A stretch of DNA of 60,558 bases, taken from assembly GCF_002029255.1 (NCBI RefSeq), contig NZ_MZGT01000031.1, forward strand, positions 1 to 60,558, given 5' to 3'. Below the pieces are notes generated by a model. It ran no database searches, had not been told where the DNA came from, and saw nothing but the letters and a program-made list of their open reading frames with translations. The translations under genes and the position numbers were made by a program. This stretch comes from Clostridium chromiireducens (GTDB lineage Bacteria; Bacillota; Clostridia; Clostridiales; Clostridiaceae). Shown one piece after another: positions 53,250 to 60,558 of the stretch (positions within the stretch are counted from its first letter, which is position 1; each line of letters begins with the position of its first letter).

Positions 53250-53714
53250 TTATTTGTTATTGTAGTCATTAAAATCCATCAGAAGTTCAATAAAGTTTTC
53301 AAGTTTGGAATCATTCCATTGTGAAATTCGTTCATAAAATGCGGATTCTTTTTCTTCTAAAGCGGTCATTGCTCTCTGCTGTCCAAGTTCAGTTAAGGAA
53401 AGAAGTACGCCCCGTCGGTCACTTGGAGATTGTTCACTTTTTACATAACCCAGATTTTTTAGCTGATTTACAAGACGACTAACAGAACTACGATCCATGG
53501 CTGTTGATTCAGATAGAGTAGTTGCACTTGTTGCGCCAAATGAGAATAGCCAACGTACGATGAGAAAAGCTGCAGGTTGTAATGAAGAATCAAAACGTGC
53601 TGCGGCTCTTACATTAAGTGCATGTGAGGCGCTTAAAATCATATTTAGCTGTTCACCTAATTTCAGTTCTAATTGAATTCTGTTAGCATTTTTGTTTTGA
53701 GTGTTGTTATTCAT
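53250..53714 (-). CDS. MarR-family transcriptional regulator
   Basis: A 154-residue regulator. The winged helix-turn-helix is clear: SFGATSATTLSESTAMDRSS, SVSRLVNQLKNLGYVKSEQS, then the wing SPSDRRGVLLSLTELGQQR. An N-terminal helix and a C-terminal FYERISQWNDSKLENFIELL helix form the dimer part. It is divergent to an SDR gene, with two near-identical 18-bp dyads overlapping the promoter of that gene. Those are its probable targets. Confidence 0.9.
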   Translation of the reverse strand: MNNNTQNKNANRIQLELKLGEQLNMILSASHALNVRAAARFDSSLQPAAFLIVRWLFSFGATSATTLSESTAMDRSSVSRLVNQLKNLGYVKSEQSPSDRRGVLLSLTELGQQRAMTALEEKESAFYERISQWNDSKLENFIELLMDFNDYNNK

Positions 53715-53749
53715 AGTTTACCTCGATAAATTAATTTAATAGAAAAAGT

Positions 53750-53795
53750 ATTTGACATATATCAAGTAAAAATATATACTTGATATATATCAAGT
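53750..53795 (+). promoter_or_regulatory. Promoter with two MarR-type operators
   Basis: TTGACA (53752-53757), a 17-nt spacer and TATACT (53775-53780) drive the SDR gene. Operator 2, ACTTGATATATATCAAGT (53778-53795), is a perfect 18-bp palindrome over the -10 box. Operator 1 (53750-53767) matches it at 16 of 18 positions and covers the -35 box. Centres are 28 nt apart. Confidence 0.85.
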
Positions 53796-53900
53796 ATAAT
53801 TAATTGGCAAAATCATGTCAAGGAATCAAAATGTTAAATTATATTGCGCAAATAGTTAATAAGGTTCTACTGCATTATACTTCATTAAAGGAGGATGGCT

Positions 53901-54776
53901 ATGAATAAATTAACAACAATTGTGATTACTGGTGCTACAAGTGGACTTGGACAATTAGCTGCAATGGAATTAGTAAAGAGAGATGTGAATCTTGTATTAA
54001 CAGCTAGAAACAAAGAAAGAGCTGAATCAACTAAAAAAATGTTAGTAAGTATTAATCCTAAAGCTAAGGTTGACTTTTTCTTTGGTGATTTATCATTACT
54101 AAAAGATGTAAAAAGGGTTGGGGAGGAAATTAAAGCTGTTTACCCTAGAATTGATATATTAATAAATAATGCTGGGCTTCATGCATTCGAGCAGAGATTA
54201 ACTTCTGAGGGGGTTGCAGAAATGATAGCAGTTAATTATTTAGCACCTTGGTTATTAACTAATATATTGCTGAAATCATTAATTGAGTCAGAGAATGCAC
54301 GTATTGTAAATGTTGCGTCTGAAGCATCTCGTAACCATGGTGAGCTTAAGTTACCGGAAGATTTAACTGATACATCTAATTTTACATCCAGAGGATCCTC
54401 TGTTATTTATGGAAAAACTAAATTATTAAACATTATGTTTACTGCAGAACTATCACGCAGACTTTCAGGAACGGGAGTTATGGTTAATGCTCTCAATCCA
54501 GGTTTTAATGTTACTGGTCTCGGGCGAGAACTTTGGTTTGCTCCTGTGGTTGAACGTATATTGAAGTTTTTGCATATAGGAGATCCACGCAAAGGAGCAG
54601 ATATTATAACTCGTTTAGCTATAGATCCCAGATATGATGGGGTTACGGGTGGCTATTTTAATGTCGTAACGGGAGATCGCTTAAGTCCTATATATCCAGG
54701 TGATGATAAGGCTATGCAAAATAAGCTATGGAGTGATACTGAAATATTATTGCAACAAAGAGGTTTTATAGAATAA
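53901..54776 (+). CDS. Short-chain dehydrogenase/reductase
   Basis: A 291-residue classical SDR of the retinol-dehydrogenase-like type. The NADP-binding motif is TGATSGLG near residue 10, followed by LTARNKERAE, ILINNAGLHAF, the catalytic Ser in NVASEASRNHG, YGKTK (Tyr/Lys pair) and NPGFNVTGLGREL. The substrate is unknown. AAAGGAGG (53887-53894) fits the ATG at 53901; the ATG at 53895 touches the site. It is controlled by the divergent MarR-type regulator through the two dyads at its promoter. Confidence 0.92.
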   Translation: MNKLTTIVITGATSGLGQLAAMELVKRDVNLVLTARNKERAESTKKMLVSINPKAKVDFFFGDLSLLKDVKRVGEEIKAVYPRIDILINNAGLHAFEQRLTSEGVAEMIAVNYLAPWLLTNILLKSLIESENARIVNVASEASRNHGELKLPEDLTDTSNFTSRGSSVIYGKTKLLNIMFTAELSRRLSGTGVMVNALNPGFNVTGLGRELWFAPVVERILKFLHIGDPRKGADIITRLAIDPRYDGVTGGYFNVVTGDRLSPIYPGDDKAMQNKLWSDTEILLQQRGFIE

Positions 54777-54823
54777 ATATGTTAATTAAATAAGAATTTT
54801 TATGGAAAATGATAATGTTAGAT

Positions 54824-54858
54824 AAGCTTCAAGCTAAAGTAGATCTTGAAGCTTTTTT
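54824..54858. terminator. Rho-independent terminator
   Basis: Perfect 10-bp stem AAGCTTCAAG/CTTGAAGCTT with an 11-nt loop and a T tail, between convergent genes. Confidence 0.85.
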
Positions 54859-54895
54859 ATATGTTAAAATATCTCATTAAAATTCATAGGTTAAT

Positions 54896-55675
54896 TTAAT
54901 CATTTTGAATGAGTTCATTTACTTCTATGTCTGGGTGGTGGTAACGACCTCTTTTAACAGTGGATTTCTTATATTGAATAGATTTTTGAGGGCACCATTG
55001 CATGCAAGCAAGGCAAGATTCACATTGTTGCGCCCACTTCGGTTTGCCTGCTTGTATAACTATATTATTTGCAGGACAAACCTTTGAACATATACCGCAT
55101 CCAATACATTTTTCATCAGTCCAGAAGTTTTTGCCCATAGCTTTTGGTTTAAAAGTAGCAGCGTATAGTAAATTATAAACAGAACTCATAATAGGATTAG
55201 CCTTATTTTTAATATGTTGGTTATCTTTTATAGCAGAAGCTATTGTATAGATTTGCTCTTTTTCGTCTTTGAAAAGTTTATTTTGCTCTTCTTCAGAGGC
55301 AGTTTCAAATAGCAGCTGATCACAGCCTGGCATAAAAACAGTGAAAGAGGCAGCGAGCTTAATCCCTTTTTTATTTAGTATTTTCTCAATTTGATTATGA
55401 GACGAACCCACCATTCCACCACAAGTTGCTATATCGAAAACATAGGTGTCTTTACTCATCTTCAAGTTTTCTATAAAGTTTTTTACCATCACGGGTATTC
55501 CAAAATTATATACAGGAAATACAAAACCTATTTTATCAGATTGAGTATCATTGATAACACTCATATTTTTCTTAGAAATTTGTACAATTTTAGAATCTTT
55601 TAATTGTTCACTTAAATCCTTAGCTACCATTAAACTATTTCCTGCACCGGAAAAATAATAAATTGTTGTATTCAT
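54896..55675 (-). CDS. EFR1-family flavodoxin-ferredoxin protein
   Basis: A 259-residue fused electron-transfer protein. The N-terminal flavodoxin-like domain opens with TTIYYFSGAGNSLMVAK (FMN phosphate loop SGAGNS) and contains GFVFPVYNFGIP and a TCGGMVGSS loop. The C-terminal di-cluster ferredoxin has CIGCGICSKVCPANN and CESCLACMQWCPQKS. Such EFR1 proteins are widespread in anaerobes and their partners are mostly unknown. The ATG at 55675 is chosen as start; 55681 is also possible behind AAGGAG. It is divergent to an HxlR-type regulator gene with a dyad between. Confidence 0.9.
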   Translation of the reverse strand: MNTTIYYFSGAGNSLMVAKDLSEQLKDSKIVQISKKNMSVINDTQSDKIGFVFPVYNFGIPVMVKNFIENLKMSKDTYVFDIATCGGMVGSSHNQIEKILNKKGIKLAASFTVFMPGCDQLLFETASEEEQNKLFKDEKEQIYTIASAIKDNQHIKNKANPIMSSVYNLLYAATFKPKAMGKNFWTDEKCIGCGICSKVCPANNIVIQAGKPKWAQQCESCLACMQWCPQKSIQYKKSTVKRGRYHHPDIEVNELIQND

Positions 55676-55730
55676 ACACATTTCACTCCTTGATTTTTCT
55701 TGGTACGTTTATTATACTTAGAACAAAAAT

Positions 55731-55763
55731 ACTACACAAGTACGCAGATTATACTGTGTAAGT
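55731..55763. promoter_or_regulatory. HxlR-type operator
   Basis: Imperfect dyad ACTACACAAGTA-N9-TACTGTGTAAGT between the divergent EFR1 and HxlR genes. TACT/AGTA-type dyads are usual for redox-sensing HxlR regulators. Confidence 0.55.
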
Positions 55764-55808
55764 ATGATTAACCGTACTGAGTTTTATAATTTGAGGAGAA
55801 TTAATCAA

Positions 55809-56162
55809 ATGCAAGATATAACATTTAAAGAATATCAAGAACAAATAAGAAAAGTAAAAATTGATAAAAATTGTGGAGCATATAAAACCTTAGAGATTTT
55901 TCAAGGAAAATGGAACATAAGAATACTCTTTGAGCTTATAAAATACGATTGTATTCGTTTTGGTGATTTAAAAAAACAAGTAGGAGAAATAACTAATACA
56001 ATGCTAACATCAACACTTAGAGACTTAGAAAGCAAGGGTTTAGTTAATAGGATTCAATTTAATGAAATTCCACCACACGTTGAGTACTCACTTTCTGAGG
56101 CAGGAAAAGATTTATATCCCATCTTCATTGAAATGATGCGATGGAGTAATAATCATCAGTAA
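55809..56162 (+). CDS. HxlR-family winged-helix regulator
   Basis: A 117-residue regulator: CGAYKTLEIFQGKWNIRILF, FGDLKKQVGEITNTMLTSTL, RDLESKGLVNRIQFNEIPPH, VEYSLSEAGKDLYPI, the full HxlR pattern. A single Cys lies just before the first core helix (KNCGAYKT), the position of the redox-active Cys in YodB and HypR. The start at 55809 follows GAGGAG; the longer frame from 55764 has no site. It is divergent to the EFR1 gene, which it probably controls in response to quinones, disulfide stress or a similar signal. Confidence 0.9.
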   Translation: MQDITFKEYQEQIRKVKIDKNCGAYKTLEIFQGKWNIRILFELIKYDCIRFGDLKKQVGEITNTMLTSTLRDLESKGLVNRIQFNEIPPHVEYSLSEAGKDLYPIFIEMMRWSNNHQ

Positions 56163-56227
56163 TTACAGTAAATACTGATGATTAATATTAAAGGTGTTTT
56201 TGTGTATGTTGGCGATTGAATTAACCT

Positions 56228-56256
56228 CAAACATTTATTTATATAATAAATGTTTG
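56228..56256. terminator. Hairpin between convergent genes
   Basis: Perfect 12-bp stem CAAACATTTATT/AATAAATGTTTG with loop TATAT. The T tract is weak on the plus strand. Confidence 0.6.
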
Positions 56257-56262
56257 AAGTTT

Positions 56263-56829
56263 CTATTTATACTGCGATGATTCGAAAATCTGAACACGTT
56301 CAAATAACAACAACATTTGATTCACCATTTCTTCCGCTGAATAAGGCATTGAATTTGTAATCCACCATTCCATTAAACCAACAGACGCCGAAGCAACAAA
56401 GTGTACAAGTACTTCTTTGTTCATAGTACTGTTATTCCCAGTCATATCAATTGTATCATCGATGCTTTTTAGTGCTACAGACATTAGACGATCTCTAAAA
56501 GTCGGAATACTTTTGTTGTTTAACATATTAGAATAGAAAAAAGCGTTCTGCTCTAAATACTCAAATGTGCGGAGTAAAGAATGTTTTGAAGAAAAATTAT
56601 CAATGTCTTCGCCTAAATGGCAGCTTAATACCAATTCGTTTAGATGAGTTTCTATACAATAATTTAATAAATCATATTTGTCTGAGAAATGAAAATAAAC
56701 AGTTCCCCGGTTTACATTTGCAAGGTCTGCAATTTCGTTAATAGTAATTTTCTCAAAATCTTTTTCTGTCATCAGCTTAATTAAAGCATCCGTAATAGCT
56801 TTTTTAGATTTTTCAATACGTCTATCCAT
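56263..56829 (-). CDS. TetR-family transcriptional regulator (DhaS/YbiH-like type)
   Basis: A 188-residue regulator: RIEKSKKAITDALIKLMTEK, FEKITINEIADLANVNRGTVYFHFSDKYDLL, then a long helical ligand domain ending in GLMEWWITNSMPYSAEEMVNQM. The helix-turn-helix with NRGTVYFHF is typical. The start at 56829 follows AAGGAGATT. It is divergent to a second EFR1-type gene at 57090. Dyads of the TTTGTTG/CAACAAA type lie between the two genes and are its probable sites. Confidence 0.9.
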   Translation of the reverse strand: MDRRIEKSKKAITDALIKLMTEKDFEKITINEIADLANVNRGTVYFHFSDKYDLLNYCIETHLNELVLSCHLGEDIDNFSSKHSLLRTFEYLEQNAFFYSNMLNNKSIPTFRDRLMSVALKSIDDTIDMTGNNSTMNKEVLVHFVASASVGLMEWWITNSMPYSAEEMVNQMLLLFERVQIFESSQYK

Positions 56830-56874
56830 AAAAAATCTCCTTAATAATTTTAGTTTATTGAACATTAATATGTG

Positions 56875-56896
56875 ATTTGTTGAATAACCAACAAAT
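56875..56896. promoter_or_regulatory. TetR operator
   Basis: Perfect inverted repeat ATTTGTTG-N6-CAACAAAT in front of the tetR gene. Two further CAACAAAT half-sites lie in the same gap at about 56951 and 56970, nearer the EFR1 gene. Confidence 0.65.
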
Positions 56897-57089
56897 ATGG
56901 TTATATTAACGATTGAATTAAATTAGTAATGTTGATAGACTCAGTATATCCAACAAATGTTCAAAAAACAACAAATATTGAATTTGATTATAAATTGCAT
57001 ACGACCTTATATTAAAACAATCTATTAGAATTAAAATCTATAGCGGTTATTTAACTGACTTTAAACTTATTATACGAGGAGAAATGAGA

Positions 57090-57854
57090 ATGAAAATATT
57101 TTATTTTACGGCTACAGGGAACAGCTTATATGTTGCAAAAAGAATTGGGGGAGAGCTATATTCAATTCCTCAGATGATAAAGGAAGGTAAATACGAGTTT
57201 GAAGATGAAGCAATAGGATTTGTATTCCCATGCCATGGTTCAGGAATGGCTAGACTAGTTGTTAACTTTATAAAAAAATCGCAATTTAAAGCCAAATATT
57301 TTTTTGCAATTATGACTTATGGTGGTTTATCATTTTCATCGCTGCGTCATATAGAAAGGGTTGGTAGTGAAGTCGGAATTAAGTTTAATTATACAAATGA
57401 AATACTTATGGTAGATAATTTTCTTCCGAATTTTAAGATGGAAGATGAAATAAGAAAAAAGGACTCAGAAAAAATTGAAGAGAAACTTAACAATATAATA
57501 AATGATATTGAAAACAGGGAGAATATGCTCATAACAAAAGGGATTCTATCAAACATTTTATCTAAATATGGTCGTCGTTTAGCTGATAAACTCAGTGATA
57601 ATTACGATAAAAAATTTATTGTTCAAGATAATTGTACAGGTTGCAGAGCATGTGAAAAAGTTTGTCCTGCTCAAAATATTAAAGTTAATGGAAAACCTGA
57701 GTTTGCTCATAAATGTGAAACATGTTTTGCTTGTATTCATAATTGTCCTCAAAATGCAATACATTTAAAATCTGAGAAAAGCAAAGCTAGATTTATAAAT
57801 AAAAACGTAAAATTAAAAGAAATCATTGATTCTAACAATCAAAGCAATGAATAG
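57090..57854 (+). CDS. EFR1-family flavodoxin-ferredoxin protein (second)
   Basis: A 254-residue protein of the same architecture as the one at 54896. The flavodoxin-like domain opens KIFYFTATGNSLYVAK, with GFVFPCHGSGMARLVV and an MTYGGLSFSS loop. The C-terminal di-cluster ferredoxin has CTGCRACEKVCPAQN and CETCFACIHNCPQNA. The pair diverge strongly in the middle, so they are paralogues with separate partners. The ATG at 57090 lies 8 nt behind GAGGAG and is preferred over 57084. It is probably controlled by the divergent TetR-type regulator. Confidence 0.9.
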   Translation: MKIFYFTATGNSLYVAKRIGGELYSIPQMIKEGKYEFEDEAIGFVFPCHGSGMARLVVNFIKKSQFKAKYFFAIMTYGGLSFSSLRHIERVGSEVGIKFNYTNEILMVDNFLPNFKMEDEIRKKDSEKIEEKLNNIINDIENRENMLITKGILSNILSKYGRRLADKLSDNYDKKFIVQDNCTGCRACEKVCPAQNIKVNGKPEFAHKCETCFACIHNCPQNAIHLKSEKSKARFINKNVKLKEIIDSNNQSNE

Positions 57855-57998
57855 TCCAATCTAAATAATCAAATAGAGTTTAGTTACGAAATAAATGCTG
57901 TTATTTTTGAAATATTGGTCGAGGGGAAACAAGTAATATGAAAAATGTGGTATAATTGGATAATAATAAATTTGGTATTCGGAGGAAGGAGATAAATT

Positions 57999-58634
57999 AT
58001 GTTCGGTATTGAAAATTATAGTCTTTTTATAATCTCATCAATTATATTGAGTGTGACCCCAGGTTCTGATACTTTATATGTATTAGGTAACAGCATATCT
58101 AGTGGTAGGAAAATTGGAGTGATGTCAGCATTTGGAATATCTACAGGTAGTATATTTCATACAGTGATGGCTGCACTTGGGTTATCTGCCATATTAGCTA
58201 AGTCAGCTATTGCTTTCAATATTGTTAAGTATTTAGGGGCAGTATATCTAGTATTTCTAGGTGTCCGTTCATTAATGTCAAAAACATCTTTACTTGCAAA
58301 TGAAAATAAGAATGAGAAGAAAAGTACTAGGCAAATTTTTCTTCAAGGAGCTATGATTGATGTTCTTAATCCAAAGGTAGCCTTATTTTTCCTTGCATTT
58401 CTGCCTCAATTTATTGATCCGAATACTTCATATGGAATAATTCCGTTTCTAGTACTTGGATTTACTTATATTATAGTAGCAACTATATGGTGCATAATGC
58501 TAGCAATATTTTCATCATCTGTATCAAGAAAATTAAATGATATAAAAGGAATGCATGGTTTTGTAAATAAATTTACAGGAACTATATTTATTGGATTAGG
58601 TGTAAATCTATTAACAGCAAAATTAAAAAATTGA
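57999..58634 (+). CDS. LysE/RhtB-family exporter
   Basis: A 211-residue membrane protein with six predicted helices and the family pattern: LFIISSIILSVTPGSDTLYVLG, SGRKIGVMSAFGISTGSIFHT, VYLVFLGVRSLMSK and LNPKVALFFLAFLPQFI. The family exports amino acids and their derivatives. It has a strong site (GGAGGAAGGAGATAA) and its own terminator, so it stands alone. The specific substrate cannot be read. Confidence 0.92.
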   Translation: MFGIENYSLFIISSIILSVTPGSDTLYVLGNSISSGRKIGVMSAFGISTGSIFHTVMAALGLSAILAKSAIAFNIVKYLGAVYLVFLGVRSLMSKTSLLANENKNEKKSTRQIFLQGAMIDVLNPKVALFFLAFLPQFIDPNTSYGIIPFLVLGFTYIIVATIWCIMLAIFSSSVSRKLNDIKGMHGFVNKFTGTIFIGLGVNLLTAKLKN

Positions 58635-58641
58635 CATTAAT

Positions 58642-58678
58642 AAATTACTGGCATGGAATTTTCGCCAGTAATTTTTTT
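58642..58678 (+). terminator. Rho-independent terminator
   Basis: Perfect 11-bp stem AAATTACTGGC/GCCAGTAATTT with an 11-nt loop and a run of T. Confidence 0.88.
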
Positions 58679-58830
58679 ATTTATATTCAATAGAGTGGGA
58701 AAAATAAAATTATAAGCGAAAAGTTAAATAAAGAATATTCTTTTTTAGATATGATAATTCGATTTTAAAAAATATGTTATAATACTATGAAATAGTAAAT
58801 AATTATAAAGTTATGGAGTTGAATAGAAAA

Positions 58831-59670
58831 ATGAACACAAGTGATGAAGAATTTTTTGAGGCATTAAAGATAGGATTTAGCGTTTTGCCAACGGTATTCA
58901 CATCAGATGTAGCTATGTCAATTACAGACAAGGAAAAATTTGTACTTTTTAAACAGGCAGAAACCTTTGAATTAAATATTAAAGAGGGGATGCCAATAGT
59001 AAAAGATGGAGTTTCAGATAATGCTATAAAAACTAAACGTAAGCATTCGTTAAATTATCCTAAAGAAGCTTTTGGCTTTCCAATTATTGCTTACGGAGTT
59101 CCTGTAGTTAATCCAAACACAAATAATGTAGTTGGAACAATTACATATGCAGTTTCTTTGCAAAAAGAAAATGATTTAAATGAAATGATAGATGAATTAC
59201 AAGCATTTTCAGAAGAATTAGCAGCATCTTCTCAGGAATTGTCAGCATCTACTCAAGAATTAGCTACAAATAATCAAAATGTTAATAGTTTAATAAATGA
59301 AACTCAACTTAGTCTTGCAAGTATGGATGGTATAATATCATATATAAAAAGTATAGCTGATACTACAAATTTATTGGGGCTAAATGCAGCAATAGAAGCA
59401 GCTAGAGCTGGTGAGCATGGAAAGGGATTTAATGTCGTAGCAGGTGAGATAAGAAAACTTGCTGCTAATAGTAAAGAGTCAACAGGGCAAATTAGTGAAA
59501 CATTAGCTACGATTAAAAATAATATTAATGCTATTGTTAATGTTTTAAATAGTTTTTCTGTTATAGGAGAAACACAAGCTGCACAAGCAGAGCAAATTGC
59601 ATCTGGGAATCAAAGATTAAGTGAAGTATCAAGCAATCTTTTAAAATTATCCGAGAGTATAAATAAGTAG
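58831..59670 (+). CDS. Short soluble methyl-accepting chemotaxis-type protein
   Basis: A 279-residue protein without membrane helices. The N-terminal part (about 1-125) is a compact sensor-like domain ([50 protein letters not shown]). The signalling part is short: a Ser/Glu-rich helix ([20 protein letters not shown]), then the tip [20 protein letters not shown] and a closing helix. The Leu-Gly replacement in the tip (LLGLN against LLALN) is found in soluble MCPs of this type. GGAG at 58815-58818 fits the ATG at 58831; 58813 is possible. It may report an internal cue such as metabolic state. Confidence 0.85.
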   Translation: MNTSDEEFFEALKIGFSVLPTVFTSDVAMSITDKEKFVLFKQAETFELNIKEGMPIVKDGVSDNAIKTKRKHSLNYPKEAFGFPIIAYGVPVVNPNTNNVVGTITYAVSLQKENDLNEMIDELQAFSEELAASSQELSASTQELATNNQNVNSLINETQLSLASMDGIISYIKSIADTTNLLGLNAAIEAARAGEHGKGFNVVAGEIRKLAANSKESTGQISETLATIKNNINAIVNVLNSFSVIGETQAAQAEQIASGNQRLSEVSSNLLKLSESINK

Positions 59671-59689
59671 TAGTTATAGCGCATACGAT

Positions 59690-59726
59690 TAAAAAATCGC
59701 AATTCATAATGAATTGCGATCTTTTA
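59690..59726. terminator. Bidirectional terminator
   Basis: Perfect 11-bp stem ATCGCAATTCA/TGAATTGCGAT with loop TAA, flanked by A-rich and T-rich runs, between convergent genes. Confidence 0.85.
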
Positions 59727-59773
59727 CTGTGCAATTTAAAAAGTGTATGCATAGCTAAAATTATATAAAAAAT

Positions 59774-60558
59774 TTATTCTATAAAATTAACTTCCAATGG
59801 ATTTTTATTAACTAATCTCTTATAGCTATACTTAGGATATCCAACCATAACTGCTCCTACAACTTTTTTATCTTCAGGAATGTTGAATAATTTAAGCAGC
59901 GGAGAGTTTTCAACAGTTATGCAATGTTCAAAAATTCCAGCCCAACATGATCCAAGACCTAGAGAAGGGGCGTATAATTCAAGATAAGTTAAACAAGAAA
60001 TAGCATTATCACGTCCATATTGGAAATTTTTATCTGATGTCGCAATGACTAAGTTTGGAGCTCCACGAAAAATTGAATCATCTCCATTTTCTCTATAGGC
60101 TTTAACAGCTTTTTCTATTAAATGTCTAAATGGAGAATTTTCTATTAGTTGAATACAGACTTCTATAGCTTGTTCGAGTAAATTTCTATTTTCAACAACT
60201 ATAAATGATATACCTTGACTATTACGTCCAGTAGGAGCTTGTCTTGCAATATCAATTAACTTTGTTAATTTTTCTCTTGTCACTGGTTCAGATTTGTAAT
60301 TTCTTATGGAGCGACGTGATCTTAAAAAGTATTCTGCCTGCTGCTCATTTAACTTAGTGAAATTTTTTAATTCAATTTGATCCTTTAAAGGTGATTTTAT
60401 ATTATCCATAGCAGCATTAGGACACACTGCAACACAATGTCCACAAGCAATACAAGTTGTATTTTCTATTTCTTCTGGCACATCTTTCCCCATCCTTAAA
60501 ACATTTGATGGACATTCTTTAATACATAATTCGCATTTAATACATTTTTCTTCGTTTA
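59774..60558 (-). CDS. Ferredoxin-nitroreductase fusion (5' end outside the window)
   Basis: At least 261 residues are visible; the frame stays open to the window edge. The N-terminal ferredoxin part has CIKCELCIKECP (60505-60540) and CIACGHCVAVCPNAA. The nitroreductase domain follows: RSRRSIRNYKSEPV, ARQAPTGRNSQ and the late GLGSCWAGIFEH with GYPKYSYKRL at the end. It should bind FMN and reduce nitro, quinone or related compounds with electrons from the Fe-S clusters. The first internal ATG at 60493 would delete the first cluster, so the true start lies upstream. Confidence 0.92.
   Translation of the reverse strand, partial: NEEKCIKCELCIKECPSNVLRMGKDVPEEIENTTCIACGHCVAVCPNAAMDNIKSPLKDQIELKNFTKLNEQQAEYFLRSRRSIRNYKSEPVTREKLTKLIDIARQAPTGRNSQGISFIVVENRNLLEQAIEVCIQLIENSPFRHLIEKAVKAYRENGDDSIFRGAPNLVIATSDKNFQYGRDNAISCLTYLELYAPSLGLGSCWAGIFEHCITVENSPLLKLFNIPEDKKVVGAVMVGYPKYSYKRLVNKNPLEVNFIE

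Overview
This window looks like chromosomal DNA of a low-GC Firmicute, most likely a saccharolytic Clostridium of the solventogenic group. The AT-rich sequence, strong AGGAGG-type ribosome binding sites, long T-tailed hairpin terminators, chemoreceptor content, ferredoxin-rich oxidoreductases and clostridial-type polysaccharide genes all point that way. Species cannot be fixed from the sequence alone.

Layout. 1-620: end of a ribosomal RNA operon (23S 3' end, 5S, tRNA-Phe, tRNA-Asp, tRNA-Glu, terminator). 0.7-8.4 kb: a flavin-fold protein, an MCP remnant, two tandem orphan solute-binding proteins followed by a chemoreceptor, a cystatin-like small protein, and a membrane operon (isochorismatase-fold, DUF2651-like, CDP-alcohol phosphatidyltransferase). 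9.2-10.9 kb: secreted GH11 xylanase and a SUMF1-type lipoprotein. 11.3-13.6 kb: BlaI/BlaR1-type pair whose receptor carries two copies of an unrelated C-terminal domain. 13.8-24.9 kb: a carbohydrate locus (YesM/YesN two-component system, ABC sugar importer without its ATPase, GH31 alpha-xylosidase type, GH127 beta-L-arabinofuranosidase). 25.3-31.5 kb: CycA-type permease, YjgB-like lipoprotein, uridine-kinase-like protein, a second chemoreceptor, RarD. 31.7-36.7 kb, minus strand: LytTR/DUF3021 pair, glycerol dehydrogenase, and an RsbQ-like hydrolase paired with a PAS histidine kinase. 37-43 kb: MacAB-like ABC exporter, LUD protein, aldo/keto reductase remnant, DUF2975 pair with an XRE regulator. 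43-60.5 kb: a run of small regulator/oxidoreductase modules (AraC, MerR-type promoter, TetR, MarR, HxlR) with visible operators, two EFR1-type flavodoxin-ferredoxins, a LysE exporter, a soluble MCP-like protein and a nitroreductase cut by the window end.

The most unusual signal is non-coding. Three long imperfect palindromes, one at 22.63-22.86 kb and two abutting at 32.66-33.23 kb, share conserved ends of about 25-32 bases and conserved inner blocks. The paired stem segments between those blocks are unrelated in sequence from copy to copy. Copies A and B run one way and copy C the other, and both the end blocks and the inner blocks agree on this orientation. Such conserved blocks with covarying stems suggest a structured RNA or a hairpin-recognised DNA element family. 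I do not recognise it. Other notable items are the cystatin-like protein, the RsbQ plus PAS-kinase module, the BlaR1 receptor with a replaced sensor, and a head-to-head deletion scar that truncated a divergent tetR/panE-like pair.
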